From Rhizobium sp. 32-5/1 (GTDB lineage Bacteria; Pseudomonadota; Alphaproteobacteria; Rhizobiales; Rhizobiaceae): a DNA stretch of 64,000 nt. The stretch's first letter is position 1; each line of letters starts with the position of its first letter. Both the position numbers and the translations under genes were made by a program. The stretch is taken from contig NZ_CP120640.1 of NCBI RefSeq assembly GCF_029537235.1, positions 186,001-250,000 on the forward strand. The letters are read 5' to 3'. The notes beneath the pieces are model-generated. The model had not been told where the DNA came from and did not search any database. It was given only the letters and a program-made list of their open reading frames with translations. Of this stretch, positions 17,185-26,975 are shown one piece after another.

Positions 17185-18853
17185 GTATCGTGAGCGAGCG
17201 AAAGGATCTTCCCGAACGCGAAAGCATGGAATTCGACGTGGTGATCGTCGGCGCGGGTCCAGCTGGCCTGTCTGCGGCCATCCGGCTGAAACAGGTGAAT
17301 CCTGAGCTCACCGTCGTCGTTCTGGAAAAGGGTGCCGAGGTCGGCGCCCATATTTTATCAGGCGCAGTCGTCGATCCGGTCGGGATTGATCGACTGTTGC
17401 CCGGCTGGACCAAGGAGGAGGATCACCCGTTTAAAACACGGGTCAGAGACGATCAGTTTCTATTCCTTGGTCCAGCCGGCTCCTTCGCCTGCCGAATTTC
17501 CTGATGCCGCCGCTGATGAACAATCATGGCAACTACATCGTCTCGCTTGGCCTCGTCTGTCGGTGGCTGGCCGAAAAGGCCGAGGCGCTGGGTGTCGAGA
17601 TCTATCCGGGCTTTGCCGCGACCGAAGTGCTCTACAATGATCAAGGCGCTGTCATTGGCGTCGCCACCGGCGACATGGGTGTCGAGAAGAATGGCGAGCC
17701 GGGTCCGAATTTCGCCCGCGGCATGGAACTTCTCGGCAAATATACGCTGATCGGCGAAGGCGTGCGCGGCTCGATCGCCAAGCAGCTGATTTCGAAGTTC
17801 GATCTCTCGAAGGATCGCGAGCCGCAGAAATTCGGCCTTGGCATCAAGGAGCTCTGGCAGGTCAAGCCCGAGAACCACAAACAGGGTCTCGTGCAGCATT
17901 CCTTCGGCTGGCCGCTCGGCATGAAGACCGGCGGTGGTTCGTTCCTCTATCATCTTGAGGACAATCTGGTCGCCGTCGGCTTCGTCGTCCACCTGAACTA
18001 CAAGAACCCCTACCTCTATCCGTTCGAGGAATTCCAGCGCTTCAAGACGCATCCGGCGATCCGCGGCACGTTCGAGGGCGCCAAGCGGCTGACCTATGGC
18101 GCCCGCGCCATCACCGAGGGCGGCTACCAGTCGGTGCCGAAGCTCTCCTTCCCCGGTGGCGCGCTGATCGGATGTTCGGCCGGCTTCGTCAATCTGCCGC
18201 GCATCAAGGGCAGCCACAACGCTGTCTTGTCCGGCATGCTGGCGGCCGACAAGATCGCCGAGGCCATCGCCAGCGGCCGCGCCAATGACGAGCCGGTCGA
18301 GATCGAGAATGAATGGCGGGCCACCGATATCGGCACGGACCTCAAGCGGGTGCGCAACGTCAAGCCGCTCTGGTCGAAGCTCGGCACGGCAGCCGGCGTC
18401 GCGCTCGGCGGTCTCGACATGTGGGCCAATACGCTGTTCGGCTTCTCCTTCTTCGGCACGCTGAAACACGGCAAGACCGATGCGCAGTCGCTGGAACCAG
18501 CAGCCAAGCACAAACCGATCGCCTATCCGCGCCCGGATGGGGTCCTGACCTTCGACCGTCTCTCCTCGGTGTTCCTGTCGAACACCAATCACGAGGAAAA
18601 CGAGCCGGTGCATCTGAAGGTCAAGGACATGGCCCTGCAGAAGTCGTCCGAGCACGACATCTATGCCGGCCCCTCGACCCGCTACTGTCCCGCCGGTGTC
18701 TACGAATGGGTGGAAAAGGATGGCGAGGACGTCTTCGTCATCAACGCCCAGAACTGCGTCCACTGCAAGACCTGCGACATCAAGGACCCCAACCAGAACA
18801 TCAACTGGGTACCGCCGCAGGGCGGCGAGGGACCGGTCTATCCGAATATGTGA
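17181..18853 (+). pseudogene. Electron transfer flavoprotein-ubiquinone oxidoreductase, one-base frameshift
   Basis: The N-terminal FAD domain (EFDVVIVGAGPAGLSAAIRLK) is read from 17181 and stops at 17504 after FLFLGPAGSF. The rest (LPNFLMPPLMNNHGNYIVSLG onward) continues in another frame to 18853. It includes the quinone-binding region and the C-terminal 4Fe-4S ligands in RYCPAGVYEW and CVHCKTC. Adding one base at about 17485 (TTCCGC expected, TTCGC present) restores a 557-residue enzyme of normal length. It would feed ETF electrons into the membrane quinone pool. A base-calling error is likelier than loss, since everything else is conserved. Confidence 0.85.
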
Positions 18854-19332
18854 GGTGATCAAGTTTGCTCTCGCGACGCTGGGCAAACGCTAAAGCCGGG
18901 GAGAGTTTCCCCTGATGCACCAGAGCTTCATTGACGTCCTTTGCTCGACTACGACGGAATGTCGGCCATGATATTTGCGACACCGCCCCAATTCGAACCG
19001 TCACGACAAGCATTGCGGATCTGGAACGTTTCCTCAATAACGAGCGATCATCGCTTGATCACGCAAATCGAGAAAAGCGCGCGGTCGCATGACCCGATTT
19101 CAATGGTAGATCATGCTTATGCCGGCTGAGCGAGCCGCATGGATGTGGGCGGACCGCACAAGCTGCTGGCCGCATCCGCCGGCGTGACATAGCAATCAGC
19201 CATGCCGGTGTAGGAAAGATCACCAAAATAAAGGTTCAGGTTGACTGGCGACCAAATAGGGGGCTGTTAGCAAACAGCCTGAATACCTAGCCGCCTCTTC
19301 AAATCAGCCTGTTTAATCCCAACAGCACTGAG
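18854..19332. other. Intergenic region without a recognisable gene
   Basis: These 479 bases lie between the convergent ETF-QO and chemoreceptor genes. I see no convincing coding sequence. A short GGGGA/TCCCC hairpin lies at about 18899-18914. A 7-bp stem (GGCTGTT, loop AGCA, AACAGCC) at 19262-19279 lies downstream of the minus-strand chemoreceptor and may terminate it, although it lacks a U-tract. Confidence 0.5.
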
Positions 19333-21174
19333 TCATGCATACCGACGTTGATGGCCACCATCGGCGATGCGATCGACTTCTCCTATGTGAACCTTAAACT
19401 GCCTGACCAGTTTCCCTAGCAGCCTGGCCTCTTCAGCCATAATTGCGGCAGAATCCGTGCTCTCTTCAGCCATAGCCGCGTTTCGCTGCGTAACCTGGTC
19501 CATCGAATTTACCGCTGAATTGATCTCGGCAAGACCGGACGCTTGCTCACGCGCCGAGTTTGTGATTGCCTCCATATGCTGGTTAATCGTCGTGATATGA
19601 GCCTGTATCGAGGATAAAGTCTTCCCCGTTTTATCGACCATGCCCACGCCGTTTTCCACGTCACTGGTTGAAGCGGCCACCAGAGATTTTATCTCCCTCG
19701 CTGCCTGGGCAGCTCTTTGTGCAAGTTCGCGTACTTCCTGAGCTACAACAGCAAAACCTTTACCAGCGTCACCGGCTCGGGCTGCCTCGACGCCCGCGTT
19801 CAATGCGAGCAAATTGGTTTGAAAAGCGATTTCGTCCATCACCGTCAAAATCTGTGAGATTTGCCTGGAAGACGCTTCAATTCGTTGCATGGCGGCAACA
19901 GCACTGGATACAACCATGGCAGACTGGGCTGCAGCATGTCCGGCCTCTTGAGCGACGGCGCGAGCATCTTCTGCGCGTTTAAGTGCGTTATTTACGTTCA
20001 CGGTGATTTCATCAAGCGCCGCAGCTGTTTCCTCTAGCGAAGCCGCTTGTTGTTCGGTCCGTTTGGAGAGATCGCCAGCAGCATCGTTAGCCTCGGCAGC
20101 TCTTACTTCTATGGTGTGGCCCGCATCCGCAACAGCACCCAGCGCAGAAGCTAGCTGCGTGACCGCATTGTTGAAGTCGCGTCTCAAGCTCTCGTATTCG
20201 GATGAAAATGGTGCATCAAGTTTTGTCAACAAGTCGCCGACCGACATCTTTCTTAAGCCTTCTGCCAGTCCAGACGTCGCGAGGGCCATTGCCTCTGTCC
20301 TCACGCGATCTTCATGTGCCGATCGCTCTCTTTCTGCTTCCGCAGTTGCCCTGACTCGTTCGGCCTCCTCCTGAAGCGCTTTCGCTCTGAGGCCGTTATC
20401 CTTAAATGTTTGAACGGCAGTGGCCATTTCGCCGATTTCGTCCTCGCGGCCTCTGCCAATCACGTCAGCCTCGAGGTCGCCCCCTGCCAACTGTTGCATC
20501 GACGATCCCAAACTCTTGAGGGGAGATACTATCCAAAGCTTGGTAGCAAAGACACAAAACACCAAGACTGAGACCACAGCTACAACGGAAAATGCAGCTG
20601 TAGTGTAAGTGGTAGTTCTAACCGTTGCTGACAGAACTTGGCTGTTTTCGATAGCTTTTCGCTTGAGTTCGTCTGCCTTGGCAGCAAATTTTCCGCCGAC
20701 TTCGGTGAACTTCGGCTGACAGAAGAGGGCGAAAGTTGCGCCGATGGAAGCAATTTCCTTCGCCACTCCAACCTGCATCCCCCGCTCAATAGAGGAGGCA
20801 CAGGTTTTTTCCATCACTTTAGCGGCCTCAGCCTTCAACACGGGCAAACTGGGGTCATTAGACAGTGAAGACATAGCCTCCTCTAGGTTCCTGTCGAAAG
20901 CAGAACGGGATGAGCTAAGACCGTCTTTGGCCAAAGATACCTTACTGGCCTCAGTTTGGAGTATCATCTCAGATATTCCAGCTCGATACGCTTGGAATGT
21001 CCGATTTGCATCTGCCATGGACAAAGCCGCTGCACTTTCGCCGGCAATGAGCCGAGAATAAGAGTTGCTAATACTCGCCATCTGGTAGCAGGAATACGCG
21101 AAAACGGCCAGCATTAGCGCACCGAAAATTCCCAACATCATCAGGAATTTGGCTGCGATCGGTATATTTTTCAT
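19333..21174 (-). CDS. Methyl-accepting chemotaxis protein
   Basis: This 613-residue transmembrane chemoreceptor has TM1 at about residues 8-32, a periplasmic four-helix-bundle-like domain (about 33-185), TM2 at about 190-212, HAMP segments (to about 270 and around 310-350) and a signalling domain. The hairpin tip reads DEIAFQTNLLALNAGVEAARAG, followed by KGFAVVAQEVRELAQR, which contacts CheA and CheW. The ligand is unknown. No che genes are nearby, so it would feed a chemotaxis system elsewhere. It resembles the receptor at 49.2-51.1 kb in layout. Confidence 0.93.
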   Translation of the reverse strand: MKNIPIAAKFLMMLGIFGALMLAVFAYSCYQMASISNSYSRLIAGESAAALSMADANRTFQAYRAGISEMILQTEASKVSLAKDGLSSSRSAFDRNLEEAMSSLSNDPSLPVLKAEAAKVMEKTCASSIERGMQVGVAKEIASIGATFALFCQPKFTEVGGKFAAKADELKRKAIENSQVLSATVRTTTYTTAAFSVVAVVSVLVFCVFATKLWIVSPLKSLGSSMQQLAGGDLEADVIGRGREDEIGEMATAVQTFKDNGLRAKALQEEAERVRATAEAERERSAHEDRVRTEAMALATSGLAEGLRKMSVGDLLTKLDAPFSSEYESLRRDFNNAVTQLASALGAVADAGHTIEVRAAEANDAAGDLSKRTEQQAASLEETAAALDEITVNVNNALKRAEDARAVAQEAGHAAAQSAMVVSSAVAAMQRIEASSRQISQILTVMDEIAFQTNLLALNAGVEAARAGDAGKGFAVVAQEVRELAQRAAQAAREIKSLVAASTSDVENGVGMVDKTGKTLSSIQAHITTINQHMEAITNSAREQASGLAEINSAVNSMDQVTQRNAAMAEESTDSAAIMAEEARLLGKLVRQFKVHIGEVDRIADGGHQRRYA

Positions 21175-21709
21175 CCGGTAGGCTCCAATCGATGATCTTG
21201 CGTCGGCAAAAGTTTGGAATGGCTGGACGATAAAATTTCATAGTTAAGAAAGTTAGAATTTTTAGCTTTAACGCACAAAATAGTTAGTTACTCTACGGCA
21301 ATTATATGAACGGTCATAACGTCAGATGCCGGTGCCAATGGAAGCTCGACAGCGCTTAACTTCAACACGCCGATTAGAGAAGTTCCATAAGCTATCTTAT
21401 GCGATATGTTATATATCATAACGTCTTGCAGGCGCCCCGGCCCCTTCCAGCCTTTCTCCTCACCTCACATATGACTTGGACGAAGTTGGGCCGCGGCGTT
21501 CAACGCAAACTCTAACAGCAACGCAAGGCAAATCCCGAACCGGTACGATCTTTTGGAGGTGTCTTACAAGACGCCCCCCGTAGTCCGTCAGCCGCGCCAG
21601 CACGAAGTGGCCATGGCCGACTGCATCGGCGTCTCCGATTACTCACGCTCTGCATCTTGACGATCCGGCCAACCGGCGCGGCCGAGGAGCGAATGGGATA
21701 GCCCGCTCG
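21175..21709. other. Intergenic region upstream of the chemoreceptor
   Basis: I see no coding sequence in these 535 bases. Two adjacent AT-rich inverted repeats stand out: ATAAGCTATCTTAT at 21387-21400 and GTTATATATCATAAC at 21408-21422. Both could be operators for the minus-strand chemoreceptor, whose start is about 210 bases away. A small stem (GGTGTCTT/AAGACGCC) at 21556-21573 lies past the serine hydrolase stop. Confidence 0.4.
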
Positions 21710-22900
21710 TTATGACCCCAGCGCCCCTCGGATAGCCCTGACCGCCGCCAGTGCTGTTCGCATCCGCGTCGTGCTCACGAATTCCGGCCAGCTCGACAGG
21801 ACAATCGCCGCGAAATCCGCCACCGGGTCGATGTAGATCAGTTGTCCGAAGACGCCGCGGGCCATATAGACACCGCGCGCGGTATCCTCGATCCAGAACT
21901 GGTTGTGATATGCGCCCGCGGGCAGAACCTCTTGGTAGATGCCACCGAAGAGGGTCGGATCAGCTCCGAACCGTGTCCCGGCGAGCCACTCATTCGAAAC
22001 GATACGCTTGCCGTCGATCTCACCACCGCGAAGATGCAGCAAGGCGAAACGAGCATAGTCGCGAAGAGTCGCATTGAACCCGCCGTCACCCAGGGCATAG
22101 CCGGCAGCGTCCACGGTGAAGTAAGCGTCTTCCTCCGCCCCCATCGGCGCCCACAGTTCACGGCTGACGAGTTCTGCAAGCGGGGTAGCGGCCGCGCGCT
22201 GCAGAACAAAGGACAGGACATCCGTCTCGATAGAGCGGTAGCGGAAGGAGGTACCGTGCGGGCACTCCAGATCCTTCAAAGACAGGATCAGGTCCCAGAC
22301 ATTCGTGGGCCAGTTCGGGTTCCGACGATCCTTCCAGCCGCTGGCGACATCCAGCTGCGCCATGTGGGAATCGAGCGTGGTGTAGGTCTCGTCGAAGACC
22401 ACGCCGCTGGTCATGTCGAGCACGTGCTGGACGGTCGCGCCCCGGTAGGCCGTGGCCTCCAGCTCAGGCAGGTAGTGCGTAAGGAGCGCGGCTGGGTCTA
22501 CCACTCGACGGTCGATCAGGATGCCCGCCACGGTACCGACCACTGATTTGGCGACGGATTGTGACAGGTGCTGAGTACGCGGTGTCATGCCGTTCATGTA
22601 GCGCTCGACAGCAATTTTGCCGCCATGGAGCACGAGGAAACCATCGGCGTAGTTTGACTCAAGGAAGCTGCCAACGGTACAGGCTCGCCCCTCAGCCACG
22701 AAGGTAATGGCCTCAATATCCTGCAGATCGGTCGGCAGAATGCTTGCCGGCCCCGCTCCCCGCAAGACCGGCATGGTCGGTAGCAGGTCCCTGACATGCT
22801 GGAAGGTCCAGCGGTTCCAAGGCGCCCGGTCCCAATCTTGCCTCGGAATGAGAGGATTGCCGGCTGCAGTTGGATCGCGGAGTGGCGGGATGCTCGTCAT
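21710..22900 (-). CDS. Serine hydrolase, class C beta-lactamase fold, NylB (6-aminohexanoate-dimer hydrolase)-like
   Basis: The protein has about 396 residues from the ATG at 22900; an upstream in-frame start at 22933 is less likely. The nucleophile motif is S115-V-A-K118, and Tyr221 matches the NylB general base Tyr215. Around it run NRWTFQHV, YADGFLVLHGGKIAVERY and WPEFVSTTRMR, which align with Arthrobacter NylB from memory. The NylB residues Tyr170 and Asp181 have equivalents here (Tyr173, Asp184); Asn266 corresponds to Asp272. It lies at the end of an amidase/oligopeptide-importer cluster. It probably hydrolyses a linear amide or ester; the natural substrate is unknown. Confidence 0.8.
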   Translation of the reverse strand: MTSIPPLRDPTAAGNPLIPRQDWDRAPWNRWTFQHVRDLLPTMPVLRGAGPASILPTDLQDIEAITFVAEGRACTVGSFLESNYADGFLVLHGGKIAVERYMNGMTPRTQHLSQSVAKSVVGTVAGILIDRRVVDPAALLTHYLPELEATAYRGATVQHVLDMTSGVVFDETYTTLDSHMAQLDVASGWKDRRNPNWPTNVWDLILSLKDLECPHGTSFRYRSIETDVLSFVLQRAAATPLAELVSRELWAPMGAEEDAYFTVDAAGYALGDGGFNATLRDYARFALLHLRGGEIDGKRIVSNEWLAGTRFGADPTLFGGIYQEVLPAGAYHNQFWIEDTARGVYMARGVFGQLIYIDPVADFAAIVLSSWPEFVSTTRMRTALAAVRAIRGALGS

Positions 22901-22929
22901 GGATACTCTCGTTTGCGGTTTTAGAAGGA

Positions 22930-23859
22930 TCAATCGTCGCGGCGGAGATAGCTGCCGCCGACGAACTCTCCGAAGAGGGTGCCCATGTCGCTCATCATGG
23001 CAAAGTTTTGCTTAGCCTTCGGCCCGAGTTTGGTGGCAACGGCGTCGATGAGGAGATTGAGCACGACACTGATACTTGCCGTAGAATCCCAGAAGGTTTT
23101 TACATGCGTATGCGCCTCGAAAACGAAGCGCGTATATGCGAACGCCCAATGACTGAATTTGTCGGTGACAATGACCAGCGGCATGTCCATCGACTTCAGC
23201 TTCTCGACAAGCTTGATGCCGCGGGTCGCGTACGAGGCCGTATCAATGAGGACGACGGCGCTCTGCTTGGGATCTGCATTGATGATCTCGCCGAACGTGC
23301 CCGAGGCGTTGTCGATGAAAATGACGTTGGGTCGCGCCCACAGCAGCCGGCTGGCGAAATCCATGGCCAACCCCTTCGAGGCCTGGAAGCCGACGACATA
23401 GATGGTGCGCGCCTTCACGAGCAGGCTTGCGGCCTCGTCCCACACTTCGGTGGTCGTCAAGGCATAGGCCTTGACGATGGCGTCGAGTTCCAGCCGCAGG
23501 CTTTCCTGCAGCTGCGGCTGCCGGCCGTCGCGCATCTGGAAGCGGGCCAGGTAGTCGTCCACTTCGCTGTCCTTCTCCGAGACCGCGACACGCAACCGCT
23601 TCTTGAGGTCGCGCAGGCTCTCGAACCCGAGGCCGCGAACGAACCGGGTGACGGTCATTTCGCTAACGCCCACCGCCTCAGCTATGCTGCTGCCGGTCTC
23701 GAACGGCAAAATCTCGATGTTGTCCAGGATATAGCCGGCAAGGCTTTGCTCCGAGGGCGAGAAACCGGACATGCGTTCGCGCAAGATCGCTTCGATGTCG
23801 ATCTTCTGCTCAACGCCGCTCGATCCCTTTGCATCCTTGCCGCTTCGTGCTTTCACCAC
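22930..23859 (-). CDS. RpiR/MurR-family transcriptional regulator
   Basis: This 309-residue regulator has an N-terminal HTH_6 domain (FSPSEQSLAGYILDN, SIAEAVGVSEMTVTRFVRGLGF, residues about 34-95) and a C-terminal SIS domain (TIYVVGFQASKGLAMDFASRLL, VLIDTASYATRGIKLVEKLK) that normally binds a phosphosugar or related effector. It is encoded between the amidase and the NylB-like hydrolase on the same strand. It is the likely local regulator of the importer and amide-hydrolase genes. The effector is not predictable. Confidence 0.88.
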   Translation of the reverse strand: MVKARSGKDAKGSSGVEQKIDIEAILRERMSGFSPSEQSLAGYILDNIEILPFETGSSIAEAVGVSEMTVTRFVRGLGFESLRDLKKRLRVAVSEKDSEVDDYLARFQMRDGRQPQLQESLRLELDAIVKAYALTTTEVWDEAASLLVKARTIYVVGFQASKGLAMDFASRLLWARPNVIFIDNASGTFGEIINADPKQSAVVLIDTASYATRGIKLVEKLKSMDMPLVIVTDKFSHWAFAYTRFVFEAHTHVKTFWDSTASISVVLNLLIDAVATKLGPKAKQNFAMMSDMGTLFGEFVGGSYLRRDD

Positions 23860-23871
23860 AGTGACAGACTC

Positions 23872-25322
23872 CTAAAAATTGCCGGCGTGAATGACCGGAC
23901 GCCCCTGCCCCCAGACACCGGGACCGCTCTCCACCTCTTCCTCGATTTGCCGCGCGGTCGCAAGCAGAAGGTCCTCGCGTCCGAAACTGGCGACAAGCTG
24001 AATCCCGATCGGCAGACCGTCCCGGCTTCGTCCAATTGGCAGGGAAATCGCGGGCTGCCCCGTCGCATTGAACAGCGCGGTAAAGGTCTCCTTCGGCGCA
24101 AGATCATTGAACACGCCTTCCGTATCAATGCCCGCTCGGCCAGGATCGAACGTGCCGATCGGTTCTGGCAGTATGGCGCTGGTCGGTGTGAGCAAGAGAT
24201 CATATCCGGCAAGGAAGCGCCCGAGCTGCCGCGTCACCCGATCATAGACGGCGAGCGCGTCGATTAGCTGTGCACCGCTGATGCCCTGCCCCCAGTTGTA
24301 AAGAGCATATACGCTTGAACCAAGCGCCTCCTCGAGCGAGCGGTTCATATGCTGCGCCATCGCCGGCATATGCGCGGCGGCGTCGGCGGCCCAGATGACC
24401 TTCTGCGCCTGGAGGAAGGCCGGATAATCGAAGTCCGGGGACGCCTCCTCAACATGGTGGCTGAGGGATGAAAGCCGCTCCGCCGCCGATCTTGCCGCGG
24501 TGACAACCTCCGGGTCAATGTGCACACCGGACCAGGAGCGCGTGCAAAGGGCGATGCGCAGGCCGTGCGGCCTGTGCTTGATGGCGTTGAGATAGGTGCC
24601 CACTGGCGGTGCGATCTCATAACCGTCGCCGGCATCCGGGCCATGGCAAAGGTCAAGAAGGGCTGCAGTATCGCGCACGGAGCGTGTGATCATAAAGGCC
24701 GTTGCCAAGCCCAAAAGCGGGGCGTTTCCATTCGGCGCGCCGGTAACACGCCCGCGTGAAGGTTTCAGACCGATCAAGCCGCAGAACGCCGCGGGATTGC
24801 GGATTGACCCACCACCGTCGCTGCCCTGTGCAAAAGGCACGATGCCTGCGGCGACAGCCGCGGCGGCACCGCCGCTGGATCCCGCAACGCCGCGCTGCGG
24901 ATTCCAAGGATTGCGCGTTGCGCCATAGAGGGGCGATTCCGTTGTGGCTGGGACGCCAAATTCGGAACTTGTCGTGCGGCCGACATTGTTCAGGCCGCCG
25001 GCGCGCAACCGTGTCCAGTAGACGGCCTCATGGCCGGCGCGGAAACCTCGCGCAAGCCGGCTGCCGAACTCGGCCGGGCGGCCCACCTCGATCGGGAAAT
25101 CCTTGGTGAGGGTGGGAATGCCGCCGAAGGGGTGGCGGACGCCACCTCCGGCAGGGTCTCAAGTGCGTCCGGATAGAGTTCGATAACGGCGTTCAACGCA
25201 GGATTCACGGCCGCGACGGCCTGTTCGACGCACCGGCCGAGCTGCTTCGGAGTGACCTCGCCTTTTGCCAGCAGGCGTGCGAGGCCGGTTCCATCATGGG
25301 CTGCATATTCATCAAGGCGCAT
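23872..25322 (-). pseudogene. Amidase (amidase-signature family, NylA-like), one-base frameshift
   Basis: The N-terminus (MRLDEYAAHDGTGLARLLAK...) runs from 25322 and leaves frame at the CCCC run (25129-25132). From there the enzyme continues in another frame as FGGIPTLTKDFPIEVGRPAEF to 23872. Adding one C gives 483 residues. The Ser-cisSer-Lys triad is kept: Lys74 in TLTKDF, Ser149 in AGSSGG and Ser173 in GGSIRNP. Blocks ATRNPWNPQRGVAGSSGG and GQPAISLPIG...GLPIGIQLVA recall 6-aminohexanoate-cyclic-dimer hydrolase NylA. It starts four bases after the ABC ATPase stop. It is probably a functional gene with a sequence error. Confidence 0.8.
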
Positions 25323-25325
25323 AGG

Positions 25326-26975
25326 TCACGACCGATTGTGAAGGGGAATTGTCCCGGCCGACGGCAGCCGGGCCAGCGCGCCGACCAGCGCCTGTGTATA
25401 AGGGTCCCGCGGCGCAGACAGAACCTGCCGCGCCACGCCTTGCTCGACGACGCGCCCGGCCTTGAAGACATAGACGCGCTGGCAAAGGCTGCTCACCACG
25501 GCGAGATCGTGCGAAATGTAGAGCAGCGTCAGCGAGCGTTCGCGCTGGAGCCGCACGAGCAGTTCCAGGATCTGCGCCTGCGTCGTGACGTCGAGCGCCG
25601 AGGTGATTTCGTCCGCGATGAGAAGCTGCGGCTTCAGCGCCAGCGCCCGTGCAAGGCCGACGCGCTGGCATTGTCCGCCGGAAAGCTGCTGCGGCTTGCG
25701 ATCGCGCAGGCTGCTCGGCAATTCCACCATCTCCAGCAAGGCATCGGCTTCTTTCCGGGCCGCCTTTCGGTCCGCGATGCCATGGCGCCAGATCGGCTCC
25801 GCAACGGCCTCGGCAATTGTCATGCGCGGATTGAGCGAATCGTACGGGTTCTGGAACACCATCTGCACGCGGCGGCGGAACGCCGTCAGCGCCTCGCCCC
25901 CGAGCGCCCCGACATCCTGCCCGTCCAGACGGATCGCGCCGCCACTCGGCGTGTTCAGGCGAATGATTGACCGGGCGAGCGTGCTCTTGCCGGAGCCGCT
26001 TTCGCCGACGATACCGACCGTTTCGCCCGTATTGATCTCCAGATCAACGCCGTCGAGGGCGCGGAAGGAATTGCTGCTTCCGAAGCCACCGAGCAGCCCC
26101 TGTCCGGCGGGGAACGTCACCGAAAGATTTTCGACGCTCAGCAGCGGCGTTCCCCGGTCCGGACCGCCGGCCGTGCCATAGCTCTTTCGGCCCGGCTGGG
26201 ATTCGATCAGCAGCCTCGTATAGGGATGGCGCGGCCGGTTGATGACGTCGTCGATCGGCCCCTGCTCCACCACCTCGCCGTTGCGCATGACCACGACGCG
26301 CGAGCAGATATCCGCGACGACGCCGAGATCGTGCGATATGAGGATCATCGCCAGCCCGGTCTTGCGATTGAGCTCCTTGAGCAATTCAAGGATGCGGGCC
26401 TGCACGGTGACGTCAAGAGCGGTTGTCGGCTCGTCGGCGATCAGCAGCTTTGGCTGGCAACCAATGGCGGCGGCGATCATCGCCCGCTGTTTCATGCCAC
26501 CCGAAAACTCATGCGGATAGGAGCGCGCACGCTTTTCCGGCTCGTATATACCCACATCTTCCAGCAGCTTGACCGCGCGCTGGAGACCTTCGCGCTTGCC
26601 GATACCGAGGTGCCGGATCATCGGCGCCGCGACCTGCTGGCCGATGCGGCGCAGGGGATCGAGATGCGATGCAGGGTTCTGGAAAATCATGCCGATGTCG
26701 CGGCCCCGAACGGCGCACAATTCGTCTTCGCTGAGTGTCAGCAGGTCGCGTCCATCAAGGGCCACCGTGCCCTCGGCGCGTGCGGTCGCCGCCAGCAGTC
26801 GCATCACCGCTCGGCAGGTCACGGATTTGCCCGAACCGCTTTCGCCGACGATACCGAGGATTTCTCCCGGCTGGAGCGTGAACGACACGTTCTTCACCGC
26901 TGCGAAACCGCCGAAGCTGACGGACAGATCCTTGACTTCAAGCAGCGGCGGCTTGCTCGTTTCCAGCCCGCTCAT
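25326..26975 (-). CDS. Dipeptide/oligopeptide ABC transporter ATP-binding protein, fused DppD-DppF
   Basis: This 549-residue protein holds two nucleotide-binding domains in tandem, each with Walker A GESGSGKS, signatures FSGGMKQR and LSGGQCQR, and Walker B segments LLIADEPTTALD and LLIADEITSALD. The second Walker B has Ile where Pro is usual. The two Opp/Dpp C-terminal extensions (HPYTRLLIES, DPYTQALVGAL) are present. The ATG at 26975 overlaps the permease stop (ATGA); a longer frame to 27125 is rejected. Both ATPase subunits of a peptide importer are thus in one chain. Confidence 0.92.
   Translation of the reverse strand: MSGLETSKPPLLEVKDLSVSFGGFAAVKNVSFTLQPGEILGIVGESGSGKSVTCRAVMRLLAATARAEGTVALDGRDLLTLSEDELCAVRGRDIGMIFQNPASHLDPLRRIGQQVAAPMIRHLGIGKREGLQRAVKLLEDVGIYEPEKRARSYPHEFSGGMKQRAMIAAAIGCQPKLLIADEPTTALDVTVQARILELLKELNRKTGLAMILISHDLGVVADICSRVVVMRNGEVVEQGPIDDVINRPRHPYTRLLIESQPGRKSYGTAGGPDRGTPLLSVENLSVTFPAGQGLLGGFGSSNSFRALDGVDLEINTGETVGIVGESGSGKSTLARSIIRLNTPSGGAIRLDGQDVGALGGEALTAFRRRVQMVFQNPYDSLNPRMTIAEAVAEPIWRHGIADRKAARKEADALLEMVELPSSLRDRKPQQLSGGQCQRVGLARALALKPQLLIADEITSALDVTTQAQILELLVRLQRERSLTLLYISHDLAVVSSLCQRVYVFKAGRVVEQGVARQVLSAPRDPYTQALVGALARLPSAGTIPLHNRS

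Noticed and set aside
17453..18886. Long open frame (477 codons) on the minus strand opposite the ETF-QO gene
   Set aside because: It mirrors a highly conserved enzyme in GC-rich DNA, has no family pattern and no ribosome site. It is a codon-bias shadow.
22870..24267. Long plus-strand frame (465 codons) opposite the RpiR regulator and amidase
   Set aside because: It crosses two genes with clear motifs on the other strand and shows no recognisable domain.
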